Positions 39,981 through 49,519 of a stretch of DNA of 64,000 bases are shown here, piece by piece; within the stretch, counting starts at the first letter, position 1, and each line of letters starts with the position of its first letter. The notes under the pieces are model-generated. The model was not told where the DNA came from. It saw nothing but the letters and a program-made list of their open reading frames with translations, and did no database searches. This stretch comes from Flavobacterium marginilacus (GTDB taxonomy: Bacteria > Bacteroidota > Bacteroidia > Flavobacteriales > Flavobacteriaceae). Both the position numbers and the translations under genes were made by a program. The stretch lies in NCBI RefSeq assembly GCF_026870155.1, contig NZ_CP113975.1, forward strand, positions 4,216,001 to 4,280,000, read 5' to 3'.

Positions 39981-42554
39981 ATGAAAAATACATTTATAAA
40001 AACAATTGCAGGCTTATTCTTTTTTCTAATTTTCTCGAATTCATATGGTCAAAACCTTTTACAAGGAGTTGTAAAAACCGATGACGACTCTCCTATAGAA
40101 GGCGTTAATATCGTTGTAAAAGGAACTACTAATTCATCAACTACTGATGCTAATGGCAATTTCAGTATTGAATCCAAAACACTTCCATTTACAATCATTG
40201 TGCAATACTTAGGTTACACAACCAAAGAAATTAAAATAAACGAACTGCCAACTGCTGCTAAACCTTTACAGATAACTATTAGCACTGGTGAAGAAAAAGT
40301 ATTATCTGAGGTAGTTGTAACATCCAGACGCCGAATAGAAAAAGCACAAGATATTCCTATCGCAGTGTCTGTTGTTACGGGCAAGCAAGCTGTACAAACA
40401 GGCGCTTTTAACGTGAACCGTATCAAAGAATTGGTTCCATCGGTACAGCTTTATTCTTCAAACCCAAGAAACACCGGGATTAATATTCGCGGTCTTGGAT
40501 CACCATTTGGTCTAACTAATGATGGTATCGATCCAGGTGTTGGTTTCTATGTTGACGGTGTGTACTATGCCCGCCCTGCTGCAACTACTCTAGATTTTAT
40601 CGATGTAGAAAGAATTGAAGTATTACGCGGGCCTCAAGGGACATTGTTTGGTAAAAACACAACTTCAGGTGCTTTTAACATCACTTCGCGCAAGCCAAGC
40701 TTCAACTCAGGTGCAGACTTCGAAGTGAGTTATGGTAACTATGCATATCTTCAAGCTAAGGCATCGGTTACTGGAGCATTGAGTAAAAAAATTGCTGGCA
40801 GATTGTCATTTTCAGGTACCCAGCGTGATGGTATAATCGATAATGTTAAAACAGGAAAACCAACAAATACATTAAACAACCAAGGTATTAGAGGTCAATT
40901 GCTTTTTACTCCAACAGAAAACACAAATATTACGTTAGCAGGAGATATCACAACACAGCATAATGACGGATATGCTCAGGTAGTTGCAGGTGTTGCTCCA
41001 ACAAATAGAGTTCCACAACGCCAATTTAATGCAATTATCGCTGATTTAAACTACCAATTGCCAAGCTTAAATGCTTTCGATCGTAAAATTGACCATGACA
41101 CTCCATGGCGTTCAGGACAGGATTTGGGCGGAGGATCACTTAATGTGGACACAAAAATTGGAAACGGAACACTTACCTCAACAACTGCATGGAGATTCTG
41201 GACTTGGGACCCATCAAATGACAGGGATTTTACAGGATTACAGGTACTTGCAAAATCGCAAAATCCTTCCAGACAAACTCAATTTACTCAAGAGGTACGT
41301 TACGCAGGTCATATTACATCTAAATTAAGCGGTGTTGCCGGTGTGTTTTATATTGACCAGACATCAAAAACAAAAGGTACAGAAGAATCCGGTAACGCAC
41401 AATGGAGATTTTCACAAGACTCATTTACCCCAGCAAATACGGCATTATGGAAAACTCCAGGTCTTTTTGAAGGATATGGAATAAAAACCAATGCTCAGAT
41501 ACATTCAACCAGTGCGGCAGTATTTGGTCAATTAGACTGGGCTGTAACAGATAAACTGCATGTATTACCTGGTTTAAGATACAATTATGACAAGAAAAAT
41601 GCAGATTATGACCGTAAAACATACGGAGGACTTCAAACTACTGATCCTGCATTAATTGCACTGAAAAAGAAAGTGTATACAGATCAAAATTTCTCATCAG
41701 ATAATGACGATACCGACTTCTCTGGAAACATAACTGTATCATACAAAGCATCAGATAAAATCAATGCTTATGGAACTTTTGCAAAAAGCTACAAACCTAT
41801 TGGAGTGAATGTGGCAGGACTTCCTACTCCGCCAGCGGGACAAACTTTAGGAGATCTTGCAACAGTTAAGCCAGAAGATGTTACTCATTATGAATTTGGA
41901 ATAAAAACTTCACCAGTTACAAATTCAATATTAAACTTGACATACTTTAACACCAACATCAAAGATTTCCAAACCAATGTTCAGGCTGCTGAATTGGGAG
42001 TAAACCGCGGTTATCTTGCAAATGCAGATGAAGTGAGTGTACAAGGTGTAGAACTAGATTTCAGTTTCATCTTAAATAAGCATTTCAACTTTTACGGAGC
42101 AGGAACTTATAGCGACGGTAAGTATGTTAAATTTACAAATGCACCGCTGCCTCTAGAAGAAACTGGATCTTCAGTGTCATTTAAAGATGTATCAGGTTCT
42201 AATTTACCTGGAGTATCAAAATGGGCAGGAAGTTTAAGCGGAGAATATACAAAAAGCGCAAAATTCTTTGCTAACGCAGGAAAATTCTTCATAGCTCTTG
42301 ATGGTTATGCTCGTTCAGAATTTTCATCAAGCCCATCAGCTTCAAAATATTTGGTAGTTCCTGGTTATGCAATTTTTAACGGCCGTATCGGATTCCGTGC
42401 TTCTGAAGGATTATCAGTTCACTTTTGGGGACGCAACCTTTTGGATAAAGATTATTACGAGCAGTTATTACCAGCCGGAGGAAATTCAGGACAATATGCC
42501 GGTGTAATAGGAGATCAAAGAACATATGGAATTACGCTTCGTTACGCTCTTTAA
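39981..42554 (+). CDS. TonB-dependent outer-membrane receptor with CarboxypepD_reg-like N-terminus
   Basis: An 857-residue protein. It has a signal peptide (LFFFLIFSNSYGQ), a carboxypeptidase regulatory-like domain (LLQGVVKTDDDSPIEGVNIVVKGTTNSSTTDANGNFSI, about 25-100), a plug (VVVTSRRRIEKAQDIPIAVSVVTGKQA...INIRGLGSPFG, GPQGTLFGKNTTSGAFNITSRKP) and a 22-strand barrel to the C-terminal RTYGITLRYAL. It imports a substrate across the outer membrane using TonB energy. It heads a cluster with an ABC importer, under an Rrf2-type promoter and a Cys leader. Confidence 0.93.
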   Translation: MKNTFIKTIAGLFFFLIFSNSYGQNLLQGVVKTDDDSPIEGVNIVVKGTTNSSTTDANGNFSIESKTLPFTIIVQYLGYTTKEIKINELPTAAKPLQITISTGEEKVLSEVVVTSRRRIEKAQDIPIAVSVVTGKQAVQTGAFNVNRIKELVPSVQLYSSNPRNTGINIRGLGSPFGLTNDGIDPGVGFYVDGVYYARPAATTLDFIDVERIEVLRGPQGTLFGKNTTSGAFNITSRKPSFNSGADFEVSYGNYAYLQAKASVTGALSKKIAGRLSFSGTQRDGIIDNVKTGKPTNTLNNQGIRGQLLFTPTENTNITLAGDITTQHNDGYAQVVAGVAPTNRVPQRQFNAIIADLNYQLPSLNAFDRKIDHDTPWRSGQDLGGGSLNVDTKIGNGTLTSTTAWRFWTWDPSNDRDFTGLQVLAKSQNPSRQTQFTQEVRYAGHITSKLSGVAGVFYIDQTSKTKGTEESGNAQWRFSQDSFTPANTALWKTPGLFEGYGIKTNAQIHSTSAAVFGQLDWAVTDKLHVLPGLRYNYDKKNADYDRKTYGGLQTTDPALIALKKKVYTDQNFSSDNDDTDFSGNITVSYKASDKINAYGTFAKSYKPIGVNVAGLPTPPAGQTLGDLATVKPEDVTHYEFGIKTSPVTNSILNLTYFNTNIKDFQTNVQAAELGVNRGYLANADEVSVQGVELDFSFILNKHFNFYGAGTYSDGKYVKFTNAPLPLEETGSSVSFKDVSGSNLPGVSKWAGSLSGEYTKSAKFFANAGKFFIALDGYARSEFSSSPSASKYLVVPGYAIFNGRIGFRASEGLSVHFWGRNLLDKDYYEQLLPAGGNSGQYAGVIGDQRTYGITLRYAL

Positions 42555-42647
42555 TACAGCAAAACAGAATTTAAAAGTTAACACATTCATTATGTGCTAA
42601 CTTTTTGCTATCAAAAAAAACATTTTAATTAAATAAAAAAAGACAAG

Positions 42648-43595
42648 ATGAAAACATACAAAAAAACATTAGTCTTCATAGCGGCACTTATAATTACGAA
42701 CATAACTCCCAATAAAATCACAGCACAAGATTTATCAGGAAACATAAGTATTTCAGGAGCATTTGCCTTATATCCTATTACGGTAAAATGGGCAGAAGAA
42801 TTCAAAAAAGCGCATCCAAAAGTCAAAATTGACATTCAGGCCGGCGGTGCAGGAAAAGGAATAACAGATGTTTTATCGAAAGTAACTGATATTGGATTGG
42901 TATCACGAGATTTAAATAAAGCCGAACTCCAAAAGAAAGCATTTGCCATTGCAGTAACTAAAGATGCCGTAATTCCGACCATAAGTGCAGCCAGTCCTTA
43001 TAAAGCGGTTTTGTACAAAAGAGGAATAAAGAAAGAAGCTTTAAACAATATATTCATAACAGGCAAATACAAAACATGGAATGCTTTAGGTTTCAAAAAT
43101 ACCGCTGCTATACATGTTTACACCCGTTCTGACGCTGCTGGTGCTGCCGAAACCTGGGCGCATTATTTTGGCAAAAAACAAGAAGACTTACAAGGTGTTG
43201 CCGTGTTTGGAGATCCAGGATTGGCAGAAGCTGTCAAAAGAGATCCTTCTGGATTGGGTTTTAATAATATTGTGTACGTCTACGATACAAAAACCAACAA
43301 GCCTACTAATGGGCTCGTACCAGTTCCTATCGATCTAAACAATAATGGAAAATTAGACCCAGACGAAAACTTTTACAATGATATCGACCAATTGATTGCG
43401 GCTATTGCTGCTGGAAAATATCCATCTCCTCCTGCAAGAGACTTGTATTTTGTTACCAATGGAAAACCAAATAACCCAATTGTAAAAGCTTTCCTTAAAT
43501 TCATCCTTACAGATGGTCAAAAGTATGTTACAGAAGCGGGTTATATCAAACTCTCAAAAAATAAATTAAAGAAAGAATTAGATAAGGTAAAATAA
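42648..43595 (+). CDS. PstS-like periplasmic substrate-binding protein, altered anion loop
   Basis: A 315-residue protein with a signal peptide and the PBP-like fold of PstS: NISISGAFALYPITVKWAEEFKKAHPKVKIDIQAGGAGKGITDVLSKVTDIGLVSRDLN. In PstS one phosphate contact is R-x-x-G-S-G-T; here the equivalent is Arg160-SDAAGAAE (161-168), with Ala where Ser/Thr normally donate hydrogen bonds. The ligand may therefore be an oxyanion other than phosphate, such as sulfate. PstC/A/B-like genes follow in order. Confidence 0.8.
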   Translation: MKTYKKTLVFIAALIITNITPNKITAQDLSGNISISGAFALYPITVKWAEEFKKAHPKVKIDIQAGGAGKGITDVLSKVTDIGLVSRDLNKAELQKKAFAIAVTKDAVIPTISAASPYKAVLYKRGIKKEALNNIFITGKYKTWNALGFKNTAAIHVYTRSDAAGAAETWAHYFGKKQEDLQGVAVFGDPGLAEAVKRDPSGLGFNNIVYVYDTKTNKPTNGLVPVPIDLNNNGKLDPDENFYNDIDQLIAAIAAGKYPSPPARDLYFVTNGKPNNPIVKAFLKFILTDGQKYVTEAGYIKLSKNKLKKELDKVK

Positions 43596-43649
43596 ATATC
43601 TTTTAAACTCTTTTTTTAGGAGCAATACCATCAGGCATTTTTCATCAAT

Positions 43650-44759
43650 ATGGGTCCTGATCTACGTTCCAATCTTTTGTTTTTAAAGCAAAAACAAAAA
43701 GGTTTTCTACTTCTATCAGGGCTAAAGATAAAAATCAGTACTATTATGCCAACATCAACAGATATAATCAGACTTAAGTCTGTAAAGAAAAAATCCACCC
43801 GAAAGCAGGTTTTGAAAGTAATGAGGAGCTTTCAAAAATTTTGCAGGGTGGCTTTCTATAATTCAATCAAAAACAAAAGATTACTCAAAGATAAATTTGT
43901 CAGCAAAACATTTCTGGCATTCACCCTGCTGTCTATCTCAATGGTGGTGTTAATTGCCATAGGTTTATTCTACAAATCCATACCGCTATTAAACGGTACT
44001 TCGCTTTCCAATTTATTATTCTCATCCGAGTGGAAACCTTTCAAAGAAGCTTTTGGTTTTTATTCATTTATAGTAGGCACACTTTGGGTAACTGCAATTT
44101 CTATTATTATTGCCTTGCCATTATCACTGCTTACTGGCATTTACCTTTCGGAATATGCGCATAAAAGAGTACGCAAATTAGTTTTACCATTGATCGAATT
44201 ACTATCGGGTATTCCTCCTGTTCTTTATGGAGTGTGGGGAGTTTTGGTAATTGTTCCTTTAATTCAGGATACAATAGCGCCTCATTTTGTAGAATTTACA
44301 ACAGGTTATTCCGTATTAGCAGGAGGAATCGTTCTGGCAATTATGATTTTCCCGCTTATCATAAGCATCATAATTGAGGTATTCGACAATATTCCTCAGG
44401 ATTTACGAAATGCATCTTTATCTCTTGGTGCAACACAATGGCAAACTATTAAAAAAGTCGTACTTCGAAAATCTTTCGACGGAATAATCGCAGCTGTTGT
44501 CCTTGCCATTTCCAGAGCATTTGGTGAAACCATTGCCGTTTTAATGGTTTGCGGAAATCTGGCACAAATCCCCCAAAATCTATTCGACTCGGGGTATCCA
44601 TTACCAGCTCTAATCGCTAATAATTATGGCGAAATGATGTCTATTCCCATGTACGATTCGGCACTTATGTTTGCAGCCTTGCTCCTATTTGTCATTATCT
44701 TTTTGTTTAATACCTTTTCGAGAGTAATATTATACCGAATCGAAAAAAGAAATACCTAA
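43650..44759 (+). CDS. pstC: PstC-like ABC transporter permease
   Basis: A 369-residue frame. Residues from about 80 on are a PstC-type inner-membrane permease with six helices and the EAA-type loop (SLSLGATQWQTIKKVVLRKSFDGIIAAVVLAISRAFGETIAVLMVCGN). The first 57-75 residues are Lys/Arg-rich and unlike PstC, so the true start may be ATG 43822 (MRSFQKF). The gene follows the binding protein by 54 nt and precedes the pstA-like gene by 4 nt. It would form a heterodimeric channel with it. Confidence 0.85.
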   Translation: MGPDLRSNLLFLKQKQKGFLLLSGLKIKISTIMPTSTDIIRLKSVKKKSTRKQVLKVMRSFQKFCRVAFYNSIKNKRLLKDKFVSKTFLAFTLLSISMVVLIAIGLFYKSIPLLNGTSLSNLLFSSEWKPFKEAFGFYSFIVGTLWVTAISIIIALPLSLLTGIYLSEYAHKRVRKLVLPLIELLSGIPPVLYGVWGVLVIVPLIQDTIAPHFVEFTTGYSVLAGGIVLAIMIFPLIISIIIEVFDNIPQDLRNASLSLGATQWQTIKKVVLRKSFDGIIAAVVLAISRAFGETIAVLMVCGNLAQIPQNLFDSGYPLPALIANNYGEMMSIPMYDSALMFAALLLFVIIFLFNTFSRVILYRIEKRNT

Positions 44760-44763
44760 CAGA

Positions 44764-45609
44764 ATGGAAGCAAGAAAAATAGAAGAAAATATATTCCGAT
44801 TTCTGATGATTTTAAGTACCATAATCGTCAGCAGTACTTTATTTATGATAGTGTACACGCTTTTTTCGAAAGGAGCTGGATCGTTAAGCTGGGAAATGAT
44901 TTCGAAAATTCCAGAAGGCGGTTTCTACATTGGCAAAGGCGGCGGGATTCTAAACGCAATAGTCGGATCAATTTATATTACATTAGGTTCAACTTTTTTA
45001 GGACTTATAATCAGTCTGCCAATTGTAATCTACATTAATGTATATGCCAAAAAAAATGCCCGATTAGCAACGATCACCCGATTAAGTTCAGACATTCTAT
45101 TTGGTATTCCGTCAATTGTATATGGTGCATTTGGATTTACAATCATGGTGTATATGGGATTAAAAACATCATTACTGGCTGGAATTATTACGGTCACTTT
45201 AATGATAATTCCAATATTAGTCAGAGCTATTGACGAAGTGGTTCGTGTAGTTCCGGAAGATATGTCTAATGCCGTTTTTGCCCTTGGAGGCACTCGCTAT
45301 GAATCTGCTAAAATCATTTTGAGACAATCCATCCCAGGAATTATAACTGCCATACTGCTTTCTTTTGGGAGAGCCATTGGTGATGCTGCCTGCGTACTTT
45401 TTACCGCTGGATTTACAGATAGTATCCCAACTTCATTAGATCAGCCTGCAGCAACATTGCCACTGTCTATTTTTTTCCAGTTGAGCAGTCCCATACAGGA
45501 GGTTCAAAACCGAGCGTATGCAGCAGCGGTTATTTTAACCATTATTGTTTTAATCATCAACATTGCAGCAAAAACAGCAAGCAAAAATCTTTCAAAAAAT
45601 AAAATATGA
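44764..45609 (+). CDS. pstA: PstA-like ABC transporter permease
   Basis: A 281-residue inner-membrane permease with six predicted helices and the conserved cytosolic loop VPEDMSNAVFALGGTRYESAKIILRQSIPGIITAILLSFGRAIGDAACVLFTAGF, the coupling loop of PstA. The ATG follows pstC by 4 nt, and the stop overlaps the start of the ATPase gene by 4 nt (ATGA), so translation is coupled. Confidence 0.9.
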   Translation: MEARKIEENIFRFLMILSTIIVSSTLFMIVYTLFSKGAGSLSWEMISKIPEGGFYIGKGGGILNAIVGSIYITLGSTFLGLIISLPIVIYINVYAKKNARLATITRLSSDILFGIPSIVYGAFGFTIMVYMGLKTSLLAGIITVTLMIIPILVRAIDEVVRVVPEDMSNAVFALGGTRYESAKIILRQSIPGIITAILLSFGRAIGDAACVLFTAGFTDSIPTSLDQPAATLPLSIFFQLSSPIQEVQNRAYAAAVILTIIVLIINIAAKTASKNLSKNKI

Positions 45610-46367
45610 TTATTCAGCCACATATAAGTATTCAGAATTTAAATGTTCACATTGGTGACAACCATATCCTAAAGAATATCAATCTAGATATTCCAGACAA
45701 GAAAGTAACCTCATTAATTGGTCCATCAGGTTGTGGAAAAACTACTCTTCTAAAAACGATGAACCGATTATTGGACCGCCAAGATGATGTGCGTGTAGAT
45801 GGCCAAGTTCTGGTAGATGGCGAAAACATTTACGATCCAAAAGCCGAAGTAACGCACATCCGAAAAAAAATGGGACTGCTTTCGCAAAGACCTTTTCCAT
45901 TACCGATGAATATTTATGATAATATTGCTTACGGACAACGGATTCATGGTAACAATAACAGGAATGATCTTGACGAAATTGTAGAGAAATACCTTCGTGG
46001 TGTTAACCTTTGGGATGAAGTAAAAGACAGACTAAAATCGCCTGCAACGAGATTATCCATAGGACAGCAACAGCGATTGTGTTTAGCGAGAGGACTGGCC
46101 ATTGAACCCGAAATAATTCTGGGAGACGAGCCGACCTCAGCATTAGATCCCATCTCAACCCAGGCTATTGAAGAATTATTTTTACAATTAAAAGACAAAT
46201 ACACTATCGTTCTGGTTACTCATATTCTGCGTCAGGCCAGACGTGTTTCGGATTATATTGGTTTTGTTTACATGGGAGAGATTATAGAATTTGGACCAAC
46301 AGAAGAAGTGCTTTTAAATCCAAAAGAAAAACTGACCCAGGATTATGTAAAAGGTTTTTTGGTCTAG
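45606..46367 (+). CDS. pstB: PstB-like ABC transporter ATPase
   Basis: A 253-residue ATPase. Walker A is GPSGCGKTT (about 38-46), the Q-loop LLSQRPFPLPMNIYDNIAYG, the signature LSIGQQQRLCLARGLA, Walker B IILGDEPTSALDP and the H-loop VLVTHILRQARRVSD. All are close to PstB (signature LSGGQQQR normally; here LSIGQQQR). It powers import by the two permeases. The annotated family is phosphate, but context points to a different anion. Confidence 0.92.
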   Translation: MIIQPHISIQNLNVHIGDNHILKNINLDIPDKKVTSLIGPSGCGKTTLLKTMNRLLDRQDDVRVDGQVLVDGENIYDPKAEVTHIRKKMGLLSQRPFPLPMNIYDNIAYGQRIHGNNNRNDLDEIVEKYLRGVNLWDEVKDRLKSPATRLSIGQQQRLCLARGLAIEPEIILGDEPTSALDPISTQAIEELFLQLKDKYTIVLVTHILRQARRVSDYIGFVYMGEIIEFGPTEEVLLNPKEKLTQDYVKGFLV

Positions 46368-46405
46368 CAAAAAAAATAAAACCTATTTAATACATAGAGT
46401 TTAAT

Positions 46406-46413
46406 TACATTTG
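46406..46413 (+). promoter_or_regulatory. -7 element of the DUF2490 gene
   Basis: TACATTTG matches TAnnTTTG, 24 nt before the ATG at 46437, so the DUF2490 gene can be transcribed separately from the ABC operon. Confidence 0.55.
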
Positions 46414-46436
46414 CCGAAAAAATTGAGATTCCTTTC

Positions 46437-47192
46437 ATGAAAAGCATCAATATCTTTGGCCTTTTACTACTATGTATCATTGCTAATGCCCAGACCGAAA
46501 AAAATGTAGATCACCAAAGTCTGCTTTGGACACGCTATTTCAACCAGCTGACGATAAACGACAAATGGTCTGTACATACTGAATTTGACAATCGGGTATT
46601 CATAAATCCTTTCGAAGACAATTTGTTTTTGATTCGAATGCACGGGCGGTACAAAATCAATAAAAATATAGATTTGGGAGCCGGAGTTTCCTATTTTTCA
46701 GTGGCAACACAAGTCCCTGAAAGCACTAATGATTTTAGAACACCAGAATACCGCATACAGCAGGACATCTCGTGGAAACACGACTATGGTAATTTCACTA
46801 CCCACCAGCGGTTTCAAGTGGAAGAACGTTTTATACACAATGCGGACAAAACAGGCTTACTCCCGGGAACAACTTTTACCTGGAGATTCAGGTACCGCCT
46901 GCAGGGTGAATATTCTTTCTGGCAAAAGGAAAAGCAGTATTTAAAAGCCATAGTGTATGATGAACTGATGATTAATGCTGGGCAAAGCATCGTAAAAAAC
47001 ACTTTTGACCAAAACCGGATTTACGCCGCTATGCAGTACGGCATCAATAAAAATATTGCATTAGAATTAGGTTATTTAAACAGTTTTCAGCAGCGGGCAA
47101 GCGGTGTTGATTATTTTGACAGAGATATTATCAGGTTTACCTTTTATCATAAAATAAAACTTACCCAAAAACACAAGACATTCACCAATTAA
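46437..47192 (+). CDS. DUF2490 outer-membrane-type protein
   Basis: A 251-residue protein with a signal peptide (IFGLLLLCIIANAQ) and a beta-rich body of DUF2490 type: LLWTRYFNQLTINDKWSVHTEFDNRVFINPFEDNLFLIRMHGRYKIN, alternating amphipathic strands to RFTFYHKIKL. It is probably a small outer-membrane barrel. It lies between the ABC importer and a ChrA-family transporter, suggesting a role in the same island, though it has its own promoter. Confidence 0.8.
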   Translation: MKSINIFGLLLLCIIANAQTEKNVDHQSLLWTRYFNQLTINDKWSVHTEFDNRVFINPFEDNLFLIRMHGRYKINKNIDLGAGVSYFSVATQVPESTNDFRTPEYRIQQDISWKHDYGNFTTHQRFQVEERFIHNADKTGLLPGTTFTWRFRYRLQGEYSFWQKEKQYLKAIVYDELMINAGQSIVKNTFDQNRIYAAMQYGINKNIALELGYLNSFQQRASGVDYFDRDIIRFTFYHKIKLTQKHKTFTN

Positions 47193-47282
47193 GATTTTTA
47201 AAAAGTTAAACCCAAAACTGATTGTTTTTTTGATTGTTAGTTTTTATGAATAAGGTAACTAACAAGATTTAAGAGAACAATT

Positions 47283-48452
47283 ATGAGTACTGAAAAATTA
47301 AATTACACCTTACTGGATTTAATAAAATATTTTCTAAAGTTAGGAACTACTGGTTTTGGCGGGCCTGTTGCTTTGGTTGGTTACATGCACCGCGACTTGG
47401 TTGAGAATAAAAAATGGATTAACGATTCCGACTTCAAGGAAGGATTAGCACTCTCACAGCTTGCTCCCGGCCCATTGGCTGCACAACTGGGAATTTATAT
47501 TGGATTTGTACACTTTGGCGTTTTAGGAGCTACACTTTCCGGATTAGCATTTGTCATTCCTTCTTTTATAATGGTTGTTTTATTAGGAATCGCTTATCAG
47601 GCTTATGGCGGTCTGCCCTGGATGCAGGCAATTTTTTACGGAATCAGTGCTGCAGTAATTGGAATTATTGCTGTGAGTTCTTATAAACTCACTGTGAAAT
47701 CTATCAGTAAATTTGAAATTCCGGCTATCAAAAACAGCTGGTTACTGTGGATATTTTATTTTACCGCTATCGTGCTTACTGCAGTGACTCAAAATGAAGA
47801 ACTGCTGCTATTTATCGCCTTGGGACTCATCTATATGATTGTAAAAGCACCTCCGGAATGGATCAGACGTCCTAAAACTGCTTCCTTCTTTTTACTTTCT
47901 ACAGTAGGTCTCTCAACTATTGATCTGGGAAAACTAGGCGACCTTGCCTGGTTTTTTATCAAAGCTGGTGCCTTTGTTTTTGGCGGCGGACTAGCCATTG
48001 TTCCTTTCCTGCACTCGGGTATTGTCGCTGAACACCATTGGCTCACCGAAAATCAGTTTGTCGATGCTGTGGCTGTGGCCATGATTACTCCAGGTCCGGT
48101 AGTAATCACTGTAGGCTTCATTGGTTATTTAGTGGCTGGATTTACCGGTGCCTGCATTGCGGCTTTAGGTGTTTTTCTTCCCTGCTATTTATTTACGGTT
48201 ATTCCTGCTCCTTATTTTAAAAAGATTTCCCAGAACAAAAGCATCAAAGCATTTGTCGACGGAATAACTGCAGGAGTTATTGGCGCATTGGTGGGCGCTG
48301 TAATTGTAATCGCCATCCGGACAATTATAGACATACCAACTGCCTTAATTGCTGCAGGAACCGCACTTGTTTTGATTTATGTAAAAAAAATACAAGAACC
48401 TCATATTATCGTTATAGCAGCAATTTTAGGAATTTTACTGAAGCTATTTTAA
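47283..48452 (+). CDS. chrA: CHR family (chromate/sulfate-type) transporter
   Basis: A 389-residue inner-membrane protein with two homologous halves: FLKLGTTGFGGPVALVGYMHRDLVENKKWI...ALSQLAPGPLAAQLGIYIG and FIKAGAFVFGGGLAIVPFLHSGIVAEHHWLTENQFVDAVAVAMITPGPVVITVGFIGYLVAG. The repeated G(F/G)GG and PGP motifs define the two-domain CHR family. Members efflux chromate, a sulfate analogue, and some may carry sulfate. It closes a cluster with an Rrf2 regulator, Cys leader and oxyanion-type ABC importer, so a sulfur-oxyanion role is as likely as chromate resistance. Confidence 0.9.
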   Translation: MSTEKLNYTLLDLIKYFLKLGTTGFGGPVALVGYMHRDLVENKKWINDSDFKEGLALSQLAPGPLAAQLGIYIGFVHFGVLGATLSGLAFVIPSFIMVVLLGIAYQAYGGLPWMQAIFYGISAAVIGIIAVSSYKLTVKSISKFEIPAIKNSWLLWIFYFTAIVLTAVTQNEELLLFIALGLIYMIVKAPPEWIRRPKTASFFLLSTVGLSTIDLGKLGDLAWFFIKAGAFVFGGGLAIVPFLHSGIVAEHHWLTENQFVDAVAVAMITPGPVVITVGFIGYLVAGFTGACIAALGVFLPCYLFTVIPAPYFKKISQNKSIKAFVDGITAGVIGALVGAVIVIAIRTIIDIPTALIAAGTALVLIYVKKIQEPHIIVIAAILGILLKLF

Positions 48453-48562
48453 TCAGTAAGAAAAGAAATCATTAAATAAGCATTATTATTTTATGAATTA
48501 TTTATTTTCGAATTAACAAAATTCACAATACAATAACGTAACTTTATGTAAAAGATATAGTT

Positions 48563-48763
48563 ATGAAAAATTATGTGATTAAATTGGTGTGGTTTACCAC
48601 AATCTATGTCATGGTTTTTACAGCAATATATCAAGCTGATTTATTTCTGTCTCTTCCAGTCATAATGTCAATGTATCTTTTGGGTTTGGGTGTGGCACTC
48701 AGTATGGTTTTCTCTGCTTTTTATGAAGAGGAACACAAAACCTCAAAAAAAATGGAGCATTGA
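48563..48763 (+). CDS. Small two-helix membrane protein
   Basis: A 66-residue protein with two hydrophobic segments (KLVWFTTIYVMVFTAIYQ and LSLPVIMSMYLLGLGVALSMVFSAF) and a charged tail (EEEHKTSKKMEH). The family is not recognised. It has 110 nt of AT-rich upstream sequence and is followed by a very strong two-way terminator, supporting a real expressed gene. Confidence 0.6.
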   Translation: MKNYVIKLVWFTTIYVMVFTAIYQADLFLSLPVIMSMYLLGLGVALSMVFSAFYEEEHKTSKKMEH

Positions 48764-48817
48764 AAAATAATTCTAAAAAATATTTTTCATAACAGCCAAA
48801 ACACATTTCAGAACACA

Positions 48818-48872
48818 TTAGACAAGAAAAGTCCTAAACATAAAATTTATGTTTAGGACTTTTCTTGTCTAA
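48818..48872. terminator. 27-bp perfect inverted repeat, bidirectional terminator
   Basis: Arms at 48818-48844 and 48846-48872 are perfect inverse complements around a single central base, flanked by a run of A on the right. It lies between the ends of two convergent genes. Confidence 0.85.
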
Positions 48873-48888
48873 AAAAACATGATTAGAA

Positions 48889-49404
48889 TTAGTTTTCTTC
48901 TCTATTACCGCCGTTATTGTCTCCAAAACCGCCACCGTTATCTCCATTACCATTATCTCTATCTCTGTTTCCCCAATTACCTCTCGCCTCTCTCATTCTT
49001 TCCATATTGGCTTTCTCAATGTCTTTCATTTTTTTAAACTGCTCCGGAGTCAAAATGGCTTGTAGTTTAGCATCCGCAGCTTTTCTGTCTTCTTGCCTTT
49101 TTGCTTTTAAAGCATCTCTTTCAGAAGCCGACAATTCTTTTGAATTATTTCCCATTCGTTCTGCTCTAAAAGCTTCCATCTTGGCATTTTGCTCTGCAAG
49201 AATTGGCTTTATCAGTTCTTGCTGCTGAGGATTCAGACTTAACTCTTTAGTCAGTTTATCCAGCTGTGCCTGACCTCTTTGTTCAGGAGTCTGCTTTTCT
49301 CTTTTCGGCTTATTTGATTTATCTTCTGACTTTGTCTGCTCTTGGGCAAAAGAAGAAGCACTAATAACTAATAAAGCCGCAATAATTAACTTTTTCATAT
49401 TCAT
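48889..49404 (-). CDS. Secreted DUF4890-type protein (paralogue of 7069-7503)
   Basis: A 171-residue protein with a signal peptide (LIIAALLVISASSFAQ), a charged helical body (KQTPEQRGQAQLDKLTKELSLNPQQQELIKPILAEQNAKMEAFRAER) and ILTPEQFKKMKDIEKANMERM. This is the same pattern as the protein at 7069-7503. It adds a disordered Gly/Asn/Asp-rich tail (DRDNGNGDNGGGFGDNNGG). It lies downstream of a PF14905 receptor gene on the same strand, as DUF4890 proteins often do. Confidence 0.78.
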   Translation of the reverse strand: MNMKKLIIAALLVISASSFAQEQTKSEDKSNKPKREKQTPEQRGQAQLDKLTKELSLNPQQQELIKPILAEQNAKMEAFRAERMGNNSKELSASERDALKAKRQEDRKAADAKLQAILTPEQFKKMKDIEKANMERMREARGNWGNRDRDNGNGDNGGGFGDNNGGNREEN

Positions 49405-49519
49405 TTATATTTAAGATTAAAACTATAAGACTATTTTGTTTTAAAATGGTTTAACCCATAATTCCTTAATATTTTATTAAAAAAAAACAATTTAAAAACA
49501 ATCAGCAGTATTCATGAAA

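Noticed and set aside
43600..43800. Possible extra leader peptide before the pstC-like gene
   Set aside because: Short frames exist here, but none has a codon bias or terminator hairpin like the leaders at 14.5 and 39.8 kb.
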